From: Endomychus coccineus | Taxonomy: Eukaryota; Arthropoda; Insecta; Coleoptera; Endomychidae | Length of the DNA: 64,000 bases | Direction: 5' to 3' | Assembly (NCBI GenBank): GCA_958510875.1 | Contig: OY294067.1 | Location: 193,695,322-193,759,321 of the forward strand | Shown: piece by piece, positions 10,325 to 21,063 of the stretch | How positions within the stretch are numbered: the first letter of the stretch is position 1 | Layout of the letters: each line of letters opens with the position of its first letter | Notes under the pieces: model-generated | What the model saw: the letters and a program-made list of their open reading frames with translations, nothing else | Told to the model about the DNA's origin: nothing | Databases searched by the model: none | Made by a program: the position numbers and the translations under genes

Positions 10325-11560
10325 CAGGCTGTTCGGAAATTCATATCCCAAACTTCAGGAGGTAATTATACACGAAAAAATAAGAAACTTGTCCGGAAAT
10401 CCCTTAATAAAGACCTACAGCCCTTTAAACATGGGCGCTAAAAGATGGTTTTCGTTTTATATCTCAGGAACCATATTAAGCCAATGTTTCAATTTTAATA
10501 ATTCAAGTATTATCGATGGAAAAAAAATGTATACGGTACTCATAGACGAAATTCCTATCAGGGGCTGCGCTTCGGGGCACGGGAATATATTTCCTGCTTT
10601 ATTTTTATTCGCATCATTTTTTTTATTTCAACAATATTTATAGTTCTTAGGTCAATTTTGCTTCAAAAAGATATTCTTGAATAATTATGTCAGATTAACA
10701 TTTTCGAGAAAAACCGATTTGAAAATGGTCGTGCAATCTCGTATTCAAAAGAATAAATTAATTAACTCGACAGAATAAAATAGTCAGAAGAAGCTCTGAA
10801 ACTATAGGGTGACAATTAAATTTTGCTGCCATTAGCTATCACGTTGACTTAATTTTACTTTAGCAGTTTTGCTATAGCCTTATTTGCAAAATTGCGAGAG
10901 AAAGCCTACCAATACGAATATAGATGCAGAAGAACGTGTTGGAAATAGTGTGTCACTCACCTAGGAATTAGTACCAGGAGACTGGCTTTGATGGAAAAGA
11001 TACCTAACAGAAGTGTATTGGAAATTTTGCATGAGCAATTGCTGGAGCCGTATCATTTACAACGTCTTCAAGCTATTAAGCCGAAAGATCTTCAACTCCG
11101 GTTAAATTTTTGTCAATGGATGTCAGTTTCTTCGGAAAATTTTGTTCTCTGATGAAGTCAGCTTCATGCGGGAAGAAATTTTCACAAAAGACACGTTTAG
11201 ATATACGAAAATCCCCATGCATATTTTGAAGCAAGATTTCGGAACAAATTTTCGATAAATGTAGGGGCAGGGATAATCAAAAATCATTCAATTGGATCTT
11301 CACTTAAATGGTGAAACATATTTTAATGTTTTTGAAAACGACCTTACAGATCTTTTAGATACTGTGTGTGCCATTCTCAATTAGATTAGCAAGTTGCTTT
11401 ATGTATGATGGAGCACTTCCCTATGTTAGTGTTCGAGCTCGAAATCATTTAGATTTAGTTTACCTTCAGAAATCGTTCACCTGACTCATGACATATGAAC
11501 TTTATTATTATTTTTTCGTGTACAATCACCTCCTGCAGTTATGAATTTTCGGACACCCTG
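10325..11560 (+). mobile_element. decayed Tc1/mariner element
   Basis: The ends match as imperfect inverted repeats: left CAGGCTGTTCGGAAATTCAT and right the complement of ATGAATTTTCGGACACCCTG. Each is followed inward by a CAGGAGGT...ACACGAAAAAATAA block. TA dinucleotides flank both ends (10323-10324 and 11561-11562), the mariner target duplication. The interior holds a broken transposase. The element is about 1.24 kb and cannot be autonomous. Confidence 0.8.
10960..11480 (+). pseudogene. mariner-type transposase remnant
   Basis: Plus-strand fragments in several frames. A helix-turn-helix region with NRSVLEILHEQLLEPYHLQR at about 11000-11060 is followed by an F-S-D-E-V-S-F strand with the first catalytic Asp (about 11150). 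Then come a F-S-I-N-V-G-A-G strand and a Y-D-G-A-P segment matching the second Asp region (about 11410). Frameshifts and missing third-acid region mark it as dead. Confidence 0.7.
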
Positions 11561-11562
11561 TA

Positions 11563-12287
11563 TAATGATATATTGACCCAAAATGATTCTAACAAAATAA
11601 AGCTTATTCTTGCCATATCAATCAGCATGTTCTTAACAAATCTTATACAAGTTGAAATCATGAATTAACCAAATCGGTATATTTGTGAACACTTATTTAC
11701 TGACTAAATTTAAACCTTATAGTTTGTGATATATGCATATAATTCACCATTCCATCTATCTATTGTATATGTACTGCCTAGTTGCTAGTGTTGTCACATA
11801 TTGTTAATTTAGCCCGTCGTGATTCAATTATTACACCCAGAAAAATGTTGGTTCCAAGAAACAACTGCGATTGATTCTGGTTAGTAATAATTACTCAATG
11901 TTGAACTTTTCTAGGGAAAATAAACCGATGGTTCTACTCATCCTAACAGTAGTGATATTTGTGATAATTATTATTGTATTAAGAAATTAATGTGCAATAA
12001 ATATGATGTTGTGCGAACCATTAAAGTGTTATATATTTTCTAATTTTAATTTAAACAATTCCCACATCCGTAAAGCGGATCCACTAAGAGTGGATACTCA
12101 AGCAAATCGATGGTAACATTATTTTTGTCTATACCTTGTGCTAAGTTCCCAAACTTCACTTTTGTGTCCGATTATTCGCAATATATGGTCTAAAATTTAA
12201 GCTATGAAGATGGTGATCCAAAATTTTAGGAGGTGGTAAGTAATAGAACACGCATCATTCACAAGTCAGACCCCACTTCCCCCATTC
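11563..12287. other. intergenic, possible 5' flank of truncated BEL/Pao
   Basis: No ORF or recognised repeat. Neither a BEL/Pao 5' LTR nor gag was found here, so the element to the right appears 5'-truncated inside its reverse transcriptase. Confidence 0.35.
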
Positions 12288-14375
12288 ATGTGTTATTTTT
12301 TTGGTTTTTTAGAATTTAGAACCTTTCAATATGCGTTAAACGCAGACATCACTAAGATGTACAGTCAAATTCGTATGCATGATGAGGATGCTAATTATCA
12401 GTTAATACTATGGCGCGACAACCCTAATTCATCATTACAAACTAATCAGCTGCTGACTCTAACTTACGGCACCAAACCGGCTAGTTTTATCGCTACTCGA
12501 TGTTTAGAAGAACTCGCGATTCTCAACGCTGAGAAATATCCAAAGGCAAGTCACATCTTAATAAACAATTTTTATATGGACGACCTGTTGGGGTGCCAAT
12601 TTTATTTCTGATTTAATTCAAATTAGGGACGACCTAATTGGTATTTTAAAGCAATGCCAATTTGATCTAAGAAAGTTCAATTCTAATAATATCGCGATCA
12701 TACCTGAAAATTCGAACTCCAATGAATATTCAGATGTAGATTTGAATAAAGGCGAAAATAGAAAAATTGTAGGTTTGTCCTAGAATTCTATAAGCGATAC
12801 TCTAAAATATGATTTAAATTCAAATACCATTCCGATAAAGGTTACCAAACGAATAATATTATCTGTTACCTCGAGAATTTTTGACCCGTTAGGTCTAATA
12901 GGTCCGATTATAATGAAAGCAAAAATTATTTTACAACATCTCTGGTTCTTGAAGTTAGGCTGGGATGAATCAGCTCCTACGTCGGTACATAGCGCATTCA
13001 CCAATTTTATATCAGCTTTGAAACACATGAAAATTCCTCGCAAACTCATATCACACTCGGTCAATATTTCCGCAGAGCTTCATGGCTTTTGCGACGCCTC
13101 CCAGCAAGCGTACGGGGCGGCCGTATACTTAAGATCAGCGGATGATGTAGGGAATTATAATATTAGTCTTATTTGCTCAAAATCGCGAGTTGCACCACTG
13201 AAACAGATTACTCTACCGCTGCTCGAATTATGCGGGTCTCTACTACTCGCGCGGTTAATTTCAAAGGTGCGCAAAAACATATCAATTGTACGTGAAATTC
13301 TGTGGACCGACTCATGTATCGTTTTGGACCGGATTAAGACACCTGCACAGTCTTTAAACATTTTTGTTGGAAATCGGATTTCAGAAATTACATCCTTAAC
13401 GGCACCTACAGATTGACACACCCCTCCTATATTATTGATAGTTCAATATGGTTTAGTGGACCGGGATTTCTAAAATACCCGGAAAATCAATGGCCTAGAT
13501 ACCTACCTGAGAAAAGGAAACCCATAATTCTGTGTAATACAAACACGTGGTCAACAACTCTTTTAAATAAACATTCGAATTTCAGTAAGTTACAAAGAGT
13601 CGTAGCTTGGCTAAACAGATTCGTGACCAATTGTAGGAATCTCCATAAAACACAAACTCCTATTCTAAGTACAAATGATCTCAATAATGCAATTGTCACA
13701 ATATGTCGCATTGTACAACAAACTGATTTTGGTACTGATTGGGCATATTTGAATAACGACAAACCACTTCCGAACAATTCAAAATTACTTTCTTTAAATC
13801 CGTTCATGGACGAATACAGACTTATACGCGTCGGGGGCAGATTGAAAAACACCGATATTGATAATGACGTAAAATACCCAATTTTACTACCCAAAAATAA
13901 TGCAGTTTCCAAATTATTAGTAAAACATGTACATGAGAGTCAACTACATGCGGGCCCCAGGCCACTTTGGCCGCTCTTCGCCAAATGTTTTGGATCATTT
14001 CTGCTAGAAGTGTCATACGTCATACCTTACACTATTGCCAACCATGTTTCAAAGTTAATCCGACAAAGACGGAATTCAAAATGGGTAATCTCCCCGCACC
14101 CAGAGTGCAAGCGGCGCCTCCGTTCATAACTACCGGAGTAGATTACGCAGGACCTATTCAAGTAAAGGAATCACGTAGACGAGGAAAGCGTCTTATAAAG
14201 GCCTATATTGTACTATTCTTCTGCTTTGCGACGAAAGCCATCCATATTGAAATAGTGACTGACTTATCAACTGAAGAATTTCTCGTGGCTTTCCTTCGAT
14301 TTATGAGTAGACGCGGTTATCCTCGCGATATTTATAACGACAATGGCACTAACTTTATCGGGGCAAAAATGAATT
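12288..14375 (+). pseudogene. BEL/Pao retrotransposon pol, 5' part
   Basis: Three frames in BEL/Pao order. Reverse transcriptase starts within the domain (NADITKMYSQI) and reaches the YMDD active site at about 12575. A connection and Pao-type RNase H region with FCDASQQAYGAAVY follows at about 13085-13140. Then come the integrase zinc region and the start of the integrase core (GVDYAGPIQVK at about 14130; IYNDNGTNF at about 14335). An in-frame stop occurs at about 12781, with shifts near 12600, 13415 and 13960. The frame stops at 14375 because the young Gypsy element inserted there; the rest of the integrase resumes at 21064. Confidence 0.85.
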
Positions 14376-14705
14376 TGTAGGGAAAATATAGCGTAATATT
14401 TAAGTTATTATATTCATGCTGAATATGTATATATTATTTAGAACAATTATTATTGATACACTAAGCAGTACGTCACCCGTGACAAGAGGGGCGAACGTTA
14501 CCTTTCAGGTAACACTTACATTGATAGATAGAGATGTCTCGATATTCTACCGAGAACGACATGGTACAATCCTGTCACGGGTACTAATGACTTAGTGATG
14601 TTTCTTATTGTGTATCAGTGAATAAACCACCTTACCACAACGTCATCTTTTATTCTGCGGTGTCCACGCAGATATCCCAACCTCATATAATCAAAAACCA
14701 CCAAA
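14376..14705 (+). repeat. 5' LTR of Gypsy element
   Basis: Starts TGTAGGGAAAATATAGCG and ends CCACCAAA just before the primer site. It is the same length as the 3' LTR with about two substitutions. A TA-rich stretch near 14425-14460 may be the promoter. Confidence 0.93.
14475..14582 (+). other. predicted multi-helix RNA fold inside the LTR
   Basis: A perfect 10-bp outer stem, ACCCGTGACA (14475-14484) with TGTCACGGGT (14573-14582), encloses two hairpins: GTTACC/GGTAAC (about 14497-14513) and TCTCG/CGAGA (about 14536-14555). The same arrangement is present in the 3' LTR. It could be a packaging, dimerisation or translation-control structure in the transcript. Function is inference. Confidence 0.5.
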
Positions 14706-14723
14706 TGGCGATCCTGCAAACTG
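14706..14723 (+). promoter_or_regulatory. primer binding site (tRNA)
   Basis: TGGCGATCCTGCAAACTG follows the 5' LTR directly. TGG is the complement of tRNA CCA ends, and TGGCGA resembles the Arg-tRNA-type sites of several insect Gypsy elements. The tRNA assignment is tentative. Confidence 0.6.
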
Positions 14724-14817
14724 CTTCGTGATGCGAAATTAGGCCGGAAACTAGAGGCAAGTTCTGTGAAACTAGGAGAATCTTCGAGTAAGGAAATGTA
14801 CTAATATACTTAACAAA

Positions 14818-15021
14818 ATGGGTGGTTCTCAATCCAAAACGACGGAAGTTGTTATCAATTCAGCGGACTATCCCGGAATTATAGCCTTTGTTGGAGTAAT
14901 TCTCATACTTGCAATATTGGGATATGAAAGGTGCAAGAAAAAGATACAGGCTAAACACTCAAGAAAGATTCATAGAAGTATGGCACTTCTTGATGCAACA
15001 GGCACATCGGAACGTGTTTAA
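14818..15021 (+). CDS. small myristoylation-motif membrane protein in Gypsy leader
   Basis: A 67-aa ORF between the primer site and gag, with a good start context (AAAATGG). It begins MGGSQSK, matching the N-myristoylation pattern (Gly2, Ser near position 6 after Met removal). A hydrophobic helix (about residues 20-38, IIAFVGVILILAILGY) follows, then a basic cytoplasmic-type segment (ERCKKKIQAKHSRKIHR). This predicts a single-pass, doubly anchored membrane protein. It is intact in a young element. I do not recognise a family. It might be a membrane-targeting accessory factor; standard Gypsy elements encode no gene here. A possible splice donor (GTATGT at about 15115) lies between it and gag. 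Confidence 0.6.
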   Translation: MGGSQSKTTEVVINSADYPGIIAFVGVILILAILGYERCKKKIQAKHSRKIHRSMALLDATGTSERV

Positions 15022-15455
15022 GAATCAGTGACGGTCCAGCTGAGATTGGGAAGGACGAAAGGAGCATTCTCGGACGAGGTCTAGGACGTCAGAAATTATC
15101 AACCGGTATGTTCACCATTTAATGAATAATGTTTAATTGTTTCATAATTTTGATGACATTGATATTCGTAATTAGAATAGTAATTGTTGCAATGTTTCGC
15201 AAATTTGTGCTATGAAAAACAATTTAAGTTCAATGAATTAACAAAATGTTGTATTTAATAGGTCACTTTATATAATAATTTATATATATTTATTATCTAA
15301 CCTTTGCTCATAGGCACTAGGAAAAATTATTCATGTAATTACCTAATATTTTATTTCATTGGGACCTATATTTCATTAGCTATCGGTTTATGTATTAATT
15401 TTTTGGGTTTGGTATTTGGTTTATTTATTCACATATGTTTATCAAATTGAGGTAA

Positions 15456-16712
15456 ATGCCGCTATTGCCGGAAGTTGCTCAAATAAGGGAACAACTAGGC
15501 GAGATCAGAGCCGTAATTGGTAAATGTAACAAAGAAAAGCGAGTAGATCATAATAAGGCAGTTGAAGCTAAATTATATTATCAAACTATAAAGGAATTTG
15601 AGGATAATGTACGAAAAGGTGAGATTATTGTTAAAAAGGAAGATATTCCGATTTTCCAAGAGTCTTTGGAGGCAATTGATAAATTGTATTTGGAAATTGT
15701 TAATTTAACGAAGAAAGGGAAAGTGGAAACTGATACCGAAATTACAGATCAGTTTTTAATTAAGATGTCGCGGTTCGATTATAGAACAGCTGTAGAGTTA
15801 TTACCAAAATTTGATGGTAAAGATGAGACGACAGAGCAACTCATCAACGCAATTGAGTTTTACGAACAAGATTTGACTGAAGCTGTGGACAAACAACGGC
15901 TGATCGATTTTGTCTTAAAAACAAGATTGACCACCAGCGCGTTGGCACAGATTAACAGACAATATAATGTTGTGGCGGTTTTGGTGCGTGATATGCGTAT
16001 GCATTTAATACCTAAAAAATCACACGCGGCTTTGGAAGAGAAGTTGTCAAGAACAAAACAAGGATCCAGGACAGTTGAAGAATTTGGAAAAGACGTATAG
16101 GAACTCTTCCGCAACTTGACAATCTCCCAGGCCAATGACGACGACAATGCATATGCGATCTTGCAGCCACTCAATGAGAAAACTGCAATAAGGAAATTTA
16201 CTTCGGGCTTGAATAACCAGTCCTTAAGTATAATTCTAGCTGCAAGAAATCCAACATCCCTCAAAGAAGCGATAAAAGTAGCGCAAGATAATGAAAGTCT
16301 AACGAAAACGCCTGAAATAAATGACATGGGAAAAAGCCGTAATGACAATGATTAAGGATATCATAAATATAGAGGCGAAATTTCGAATAGGAGAGAATTC
16401 AGAAATAATTATAGAGGCCGTTCTAACAGAGGAATATATCAAAATCAAAATTACCGAAATAACTACAACCACAACTACGGGAATAATTATACAAAACAAG
16501 CTAATAATTACAACCAAGGGAGTAAGAACTGTAGTAATTATAAACGTGGACAGTATAGGGGTTACAATAACCACGGTCGAGGACAGTTTAAGAATTTAGC
16601 TCGAAATACGCAAAATAGACGGTATCAAGGCAATGTATATTGTGCGCAAGGAGATGAAAGTAAGAATGTTGAGGATGAAAGTTCACTGCAGCAGTTTTTT
16701 CGAGAGAACTGA
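15456..16712 (+). pseudogene. Gypsy gag, with two in-frame stops
   Basis: Gag polyprotein that forms the element's particle. The first 214 residues are open from ATG 15456; the frame then meets TAG (16098-16100) and TAA (16353-16355) but otherwise stays open to TGA 16710-16712, about 418 codons. The N-terminal half is charged and helical. The middle has the capsid-like segment LQPLNEKTAIRKFTSGL, which resembles the same region of the minus-strand Gypsy at 31 kb. The last 110 codons are rich in Asn, Tyr, Arg and Gly (RG/NY nucleocapsid-like, with no CCHC knuckle seen). The two stops are isolated, with no frameshift, so they are either recent nonsense changes or readthrough sites. Confidence 0.75.
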
Positions 16713-16866
16713 GCGTGATTGTATATATGAATGTATTGGTATGAATCGAGTGTATTTCAATGTAAATGGAAAGAATGTAACATTTTTAGTGGATACAGGT
16801 GCATCCTTGTGTGCTTTAAAGTATGAAAGATTACCAAGAGACGTGTGTATGACAGAGGTATGTTAG
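16633..16866 (+). CDS. Gypsy protease, N-terminal segment
   Basis: Aspartic protease of the element. It carries the active-site strand VTFLVDTGASLCALK at about 16782-16826, in a frame shifted relative to both gag and pol. It overlaps the end of gag (16633-16712), so expression would need a frame change. The frame closes with TAG at 16864-16866, while the protease C-terminal strand (ADGIIGQNFL) is in the pol frame. The short overlap suggests either a programmed slip or a small indel. Confidence 0.7.
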   Translation: MYIVRKEMKVRMLRMKVHCSSFFERTERDCIYECIGMNRVYFNVNGKNVTFLVDTGASLCALKYERLPRDVCMTEVC

Positions 16867-19800
16867 TAGCAGAAGGATGTGTTGATTTAAATTTGGAAGC
16901 GAATGCACAAATGTTTAATGAACGATTTTATGTGTTTAAAAATTTAGCATGCGATGCTGACGGAATAATCGGTCAGAATTTTTTAATTAAGTATTGTGGA
17001 TTAATAAATTTTGAACTTAGTACACTCAGTTTGAAAAATGAAGTTGGATCAACAAAATTAAGTTTATATACATCTGGTAACAGCCAGTTGATGATTATTC
17101 CGCCTAGGTGTGAAAGAATTCAATATGTAGAGACAAAGTTAAGGGGTGACTGTGTAATAATAGCGAGAGAGTTATGTGAGGGAGTTTTTATGGCAGGATT
17201 GATTGTGAAGCCAAAAAACGGAATGATTCCAGTGAGAATTTTAAATACAAGAGATGAGTCAGTAAGTTTAGAAAGTTGTATTCCAGAAATACACAGTACA
17301 AATGAATATGATTGTTTCGAATTTGAGAAAGTGGACAAAAATGTAGAACGAGTGAAAAGAATGTTTGCGGAAATTGATTGGAAGGATATGACATTAGAAG
17401 AGAAGATCCCTATTGAGAACATCTGCGCCAAATACGCAGATATCTTTCACATACCAGGAGATAAGCTGACAACTACAAATCTAGGTCAACAAGAGATTAA
17501 AATCAAACCTGAAGCCAAGCCAGTTTATAAAAAACCATATCGTATACCGCACGCTCAAAAAGCAGAGATAGAGAAACAAATAGGAGAAATGCTGGAAAAT
17601 GACATCATTGAGGAAGCCGAAAGTGCTTGGTCATCACCGTTGTTGATTGTTCCCAAGAAAATAGGTCAAGACGGAAAGAAACGATGGCGTGTCGTAATTG
17701 ATTATCGTCACCTGAACCTTAATATTGTCGATGATAAATTCCCATTACCAAATATAACTGAAATTCTAGAATCAGTGTCAGGCTCAATGTATTTCACACA
17801 TTTGGACCTTGCTCAAGGGTACTATCAGGTCGAACTAGAACCAGGAAGTAGGCCTTGTACCGCTTTTACATCAGGTCGCGGAATGTTTCAAATGAAGAGG
17901 CTACCAATGGGCCTAAAGATTAGCCCTCCAAGTTTTTCTCGAATAATGACAATAGCCATGGCAGGTCTCAATTATGAAAGATGTTTTGTATATTTAGACG
18001 ATCTGATTGTGTTTGGAAGAAATCTGAGAGATCACAATGCTAATCTGATCAAAGTGTTTGAGAGGTTAAGGAAAGTCAACTTGAAACTGAATCCTTCAAA
18101 GTGCGAATTTTTAAAAAAGGATATCTTATATTTGGGGCATGTTATAACATCAGAGGGCATCCTACTTGATTCGAGCAAAATAGCAGCCTTGCATAATTAT
18201 CCGGAGCCAAAGTCGGCGGATGAGGTTAAGAGGTTTGTTGCGTTCGCTAACTATTATAAAAAATTTATCCCAAATTTCGCGAAGCGAACTTGGTGTTTAA
18301 CGCAACTGACCCGGAAAAACGCAGCATTTATTTGGACGAAGGATTACCAAATGTCATTTGAAACAATAAAAAAGTCTTTGATGTCCCCACCAGTACTAGA
18401 TTTTCCAGATTTTTCTGCTGAGAACCAGTTCATAGTACACACTGATGCGTCAGGAAAAGCTTTGGGTGCAGTACTATCTAATGGAAATGGAAAACCGATT
18501 GCGTACGCCAGTAGAACACTTAACAAGGCAGAAAGTAACTATGCCACAATAGAAAAAGAGTTACTAGCGATAGTATGGGCAACACGACATTTTCGGCCGT
18601 ATTTATTTGGTAAGCGATTCAAGATCATGACAGATCACAGACCGTTGATTTTTCTTTTCACACACAACAATCCCTCAAGCCGTCTGACAAAGTTTAGGTT
18701 ATGTTTAGAGGAATACGATTTCGACATTGAATACATTAAAGGTTCTGACAACGTAATAGCTGATGCCTTGTCACGAATTTCGATTGAAGAGCTTAAGAGC
18801 ATAAATCAACACAGCATAGCAGTTATCACAAGGGCACAAACAAGAACTAAAGAGAAAGAGGAAATAGAAACTAAAGTGAGGGATAATAATCAGGTTATCG
18901 AACGAAATTCGGGTGCGCAACCGAAAATTGTTGAGATCCTTAAAAAACCCAAACAATGTACGCAACTAACAATAATGAATAAGAAATTGAAGAATAAACT
19001 AATGAAAAACGATGATAGAGTAGCTACTGAAGATGAAAAATTAATATACATGCCCTCTATGAAAACGATCTTTATCGATCCAGATGATCTGGCAGCAAAA
19101 CCGCTACGCCGTTTGTTGGGACATTTGGAAACATTGTGTGATGAAATCGACATAGAAGAGGTAGTAATAATGAAAGAAGATAGCAATATTGCATTTTTGA
19201 AATCGTTGGCCAACGAACTTAATAAAAATGAATATAAAAATTATGATATACCTAGGATATGCATCGTTAATAAAAGAAAATGTATTGTGGATAAAGAAAT
19301 GCGTACAGTTTTTCTAAATGATTTCCATCTATTGCCGTCGAGTGGACATGCAGGTATTAGGAGAATGACAAAAAAAATACAGAAATATTATTTTTGGCCA
19401 GGTATGACTAACGACATTTACAAATATGTAGCGAGGTGTGACCAATGTCAGCGGAATAAACACGATAGACATACAAGACAACCTCTAGTAGTCACAACAA
19501 CTGCGGATCGAGCATTTAGAAAAGTATTTCTAGACATTGTTGGACCACTAGACAAAGACAATGATGATTTTACATACATACTGACGTTACAGTGTGATTT
19601 AACTAAATTCATAGAGGTTTATCCACTTAAATCAAAGGAGGCCAATGTTGTAGCTAGAACATTTGTGGAGGATTTCATCCTAAGATATGGGACGCCTACG
19701 GAAATTTGTACTGATCGTGGGACAGAGTTCATGTCAACAGTTATGTGTGATGCAGCGAGGCTCCTGAATATCAACAAATTAAACAGTACAGCATATCACC

Positions 19801-20330
19801 ATGAAACAATTGGGGCGCTGGAAAACACCCATAAACATTTGAAAGCTTTCTTACGTATAATGACGGAGAATCAACCTGAAAATTGGAGCTCGTGGCTTCG
19901 ATATTGGTGTTTCGTGTTTAATACTACAGTTCATACTGAGACTGGTTACACCCCGTTTGAGCTAGTTTTTGGTTTTCTGGCGACATTGCCATCTAATTTG
20001 ATAAACATTGAAAAAACTGATCCCATTTATAATCATGATAATTATCTAAGCGAATTGAAATATAGGTTGCAACGAGCATGGTTGGATGCTCATCAGAATT
20101 TGGTGTCGAGCAAGGTAAAACGTAAGGAACACTACGATAAGAATTGTTATCCTAGGTCTTACAACAAAGATGATTTGATATTAGTTAAGAGTGAAACGGG
20201 AAATAAACTTACCGAAGTGTACGAAGGTCCTCATGTTGTGATCGCGGAACGCGAACCGAATGTTCTGTTTCTAAAAGGAGGAAAAACTATTGATGTGCAC
20301 AAAAATAGAACAAAGACCTATCGGATTTAA
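16845..20330 (+). CDS. Gypsy pol: protease end, RT, RNase H, integrase
   Basis: 1161 open codons. The frame opens at GTG, so it is not an independent start; it continues from the protease. Order: protease C-terminal loop GIIGQNFLIKYCG; RT from about residue 225 (PYRIPHAQKAEIE, WRVVIDYRHLN, LDLAQGYYQVE) with YLDD at about 383-386; RNase H (HTDASGKALGAVL about 530, DALSR about 640). Integrase follows with the HHCC zinc finger (GHAGIRRM...CDQCQRNK, about 825-870), and D, D and E in LDIVGPL, CTDRGTEFM and GALENTH (about 896-990). The C-terminus is a short basic GPHVVIAERE-type domain without a chromodomain. All catalytic residues are present. No env follows. Confidence 0.93.
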   Translation: MYDRGMLVAEGCVDLNLEANAQMFNERFYVFKNLACDADGIIGQNFLIKYCGLINFELSTLSLKNEVGSTKLSLYTSGNSQLMIIPPRCERIQYVETKLRGDCVIIARELCEGVFMAGLIVKPKNGMIPVRILNTRDESVSLESCIPEIHSTNEYDCFEFEKVDKNVERVKRMFAEIDWKDMTLEEKIPIENICAKYADIFHIPGDKLTTTNLGQQEIKIKPEAKPVYKKPYRIPHAQKAEIEKQIGEMLENDIIEEAESAWSSPLLIVPKKIGQDGKKRWRVVIDYRHLNLNIVDDKFPLPNITEILESVSGSMYFTHLDLAQGYYQVELEPGSRPCTAFTSGRGMFQMKRLPMGLKISPPSFSRIMTIAMAGLNYERCFVYLDDLIVFGRNLRDHNANLIKVFERLRKVNLKLNPSKCEFLKKDILYLGHVITSEGILLDSSKIAALHNYPEPKSADEVKRFVAFANYYKKFIPNFAKRTWCLTQLTRKNAAFIWTKDYQMSFETIKKSLMSPPVLDFPDFSAENQFIVHTDASGKALGAVLSNGNGKPIAYASRTLNKAESNYATIEKELLAIVWATRHFRPYLFGKRFKIMTDHRPLIFLFTHNNPSSRLTKFRLCLEEYDFDIEYIKGSDNVIADALSRISIEELKSINQHSIAVITRAQTRTKEKEEIETKVRDNNQVIERNSGAQPKIVEILKKPKQCTQLTIMNKKLKNKLMKNDDRVATEDEKLIYMPSMKTIFIDPDDLAAKPLRRLLGHLETLCDEIDIEEVVIMKEDSNIAFLKSLANELNKNEYKNYDIPRICIVNKRKCIVDKEMRTVFLNDFHLLPSSGHAGIRRMTKKIQKYYFWPGMTNDIYKYVARCDQCQRNKHDRHTRQPLVVTTTADRAFRKVFLDIVGPLDKDNDDFTYILTLQCDLTKFIEVYPLKSKEANVVARTFVEDFILRYGTPTEICTDRGTEFMSTVMCDAARLLNINKLNSTAYHHETIGALENTHKHLKAFLRIMTENQPENWSSWLRYWCFVFNTTVHTETGYTPFELVFGFLATLPSNLINIEKTDPIYNHDNYLSELKYRLQRAWLDAHQNLVSSKVKRKEHYDKNCYPRSYNKDDLILVKSETGNKLTEVYEGPHVVIAEREPNVLFLKGGKTIDVHKNRTKTYRI

Positions 20331-20729
20331 GTGCGCGACGATTTAATTCAAAAATGCTGAACTATGCACAAAACGGGAAGTGTTCGAGAATGCATCGCAA
20401 CAACCTTGTATTACATAATTTTAGTAGAGCATTGATGTTTTTATAAGTAGCTGTGAACTTGACACTTATTTTATGTTTACTATATTATAGAGCTTACCTT
20501 GAAAAAAAAAAAAACAATCGACATCAAATATTTCATTTTATTATAAGAATTTGTAAATTATTATATTTATTTGTATTATGTATCGTATTACACTTACTCA
20601 TATTAACACCGATGCTGGAGAGAAAAGAAAGATTTTAGAATCCAAATTTATGATAGGAGTGTTATTGTTGTTTTGACGAATTTATTCACTTTAGACATAG
20701 CAAATAAATTCTTTTCTCTGCAGGGAAGG
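20331..20729 (+). other. Gypsy 3' untranslated region with polypurine tract
   Basis: Non-coding sequence between the pol stop and the 3' LTR. A purine run (CAGGGAAGG) directly abuts the LTR start and is the probable polypurine tract. A 61-aa ORF here (20453-20638) is low-complexity and unsupported. Confidence 0.6.
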
Positions 20730-21059
20730 TGTAGGGAAAATATAGCGTAATATTTAAGTTATTATATTCATGCTGAATATGTATATATTATTTAGAACAA
20801 TTATTATTGATACACTAAGCAGTACGTCACCCGTGACAAGAGGGGCGAACGTTACCTTTCAGGTAACACTTACATTGATAGATAGAGATGTCTCGATATT
20901 CTACCGAGAACGACATGGTACAATCCTGTCACGGGTACTATTGACTTAGTGATGTTTCTTATTGTGTATCAGTGAATAAACCACCTTACCACAATGTCAT
21001 CTTTTATTCTGCGGTGTCCACGCAGATATCCCAACCTCATATAATCAAAAACCACCAAA
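20730..21059 (+). repeat. 3' LTR of Gypsy element
   Basis: 330 bp, near-identical to the 5' LTR (differences seen at the GTACTA[A/T]TGACT site and at CACAA[C/T]GTC). It is followed by the AATT duplication and resumed BEL/Pao coding sequence. Confidence 0.93.
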
Positions 21060-21063
21060 AATT

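Larger units (their letters stand above)
14376..21059 (+). mobile_element. young full-length Gypsy LTR retrotransposon
   Basis: 6684-bp Ty3/Gypsy element inserted into BEL/Pao integrase. The LTRs are 330 bp each. The target duplication is AATT (14372-14375 and 21060-21063). Order: LTR, primer site, small membrane-protein ORF, gag, protease, RT, RNase H, integrase, LTR. I see only about two differences between the LTRs, so insertion is recent. There is no env-like ORF. Gag carries two in-frame stops and the protease/pol junction a frame change, so this copy may no longer be autonomous. Confidence 0.93.

Noticed and set aside
10389..10643. 84-aa ORF as a gene
   Set aside because: Lies within the left end of the mariner remnant and has no likeness to transposase or host proteins.
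16299..16574. Minus-strand ORF in the gag 3' region, Ile/Val-rich
   Set aside because: Antisense shadow of the Asn/Tyr/Arg-rich gag tail.
20453..20638. Small env-like ORF after Gypsy pol
   Set aside because: Only 61 residues, lysine/asparagine then hydrophobic low complexity, with no signal peptide or fusion motif.
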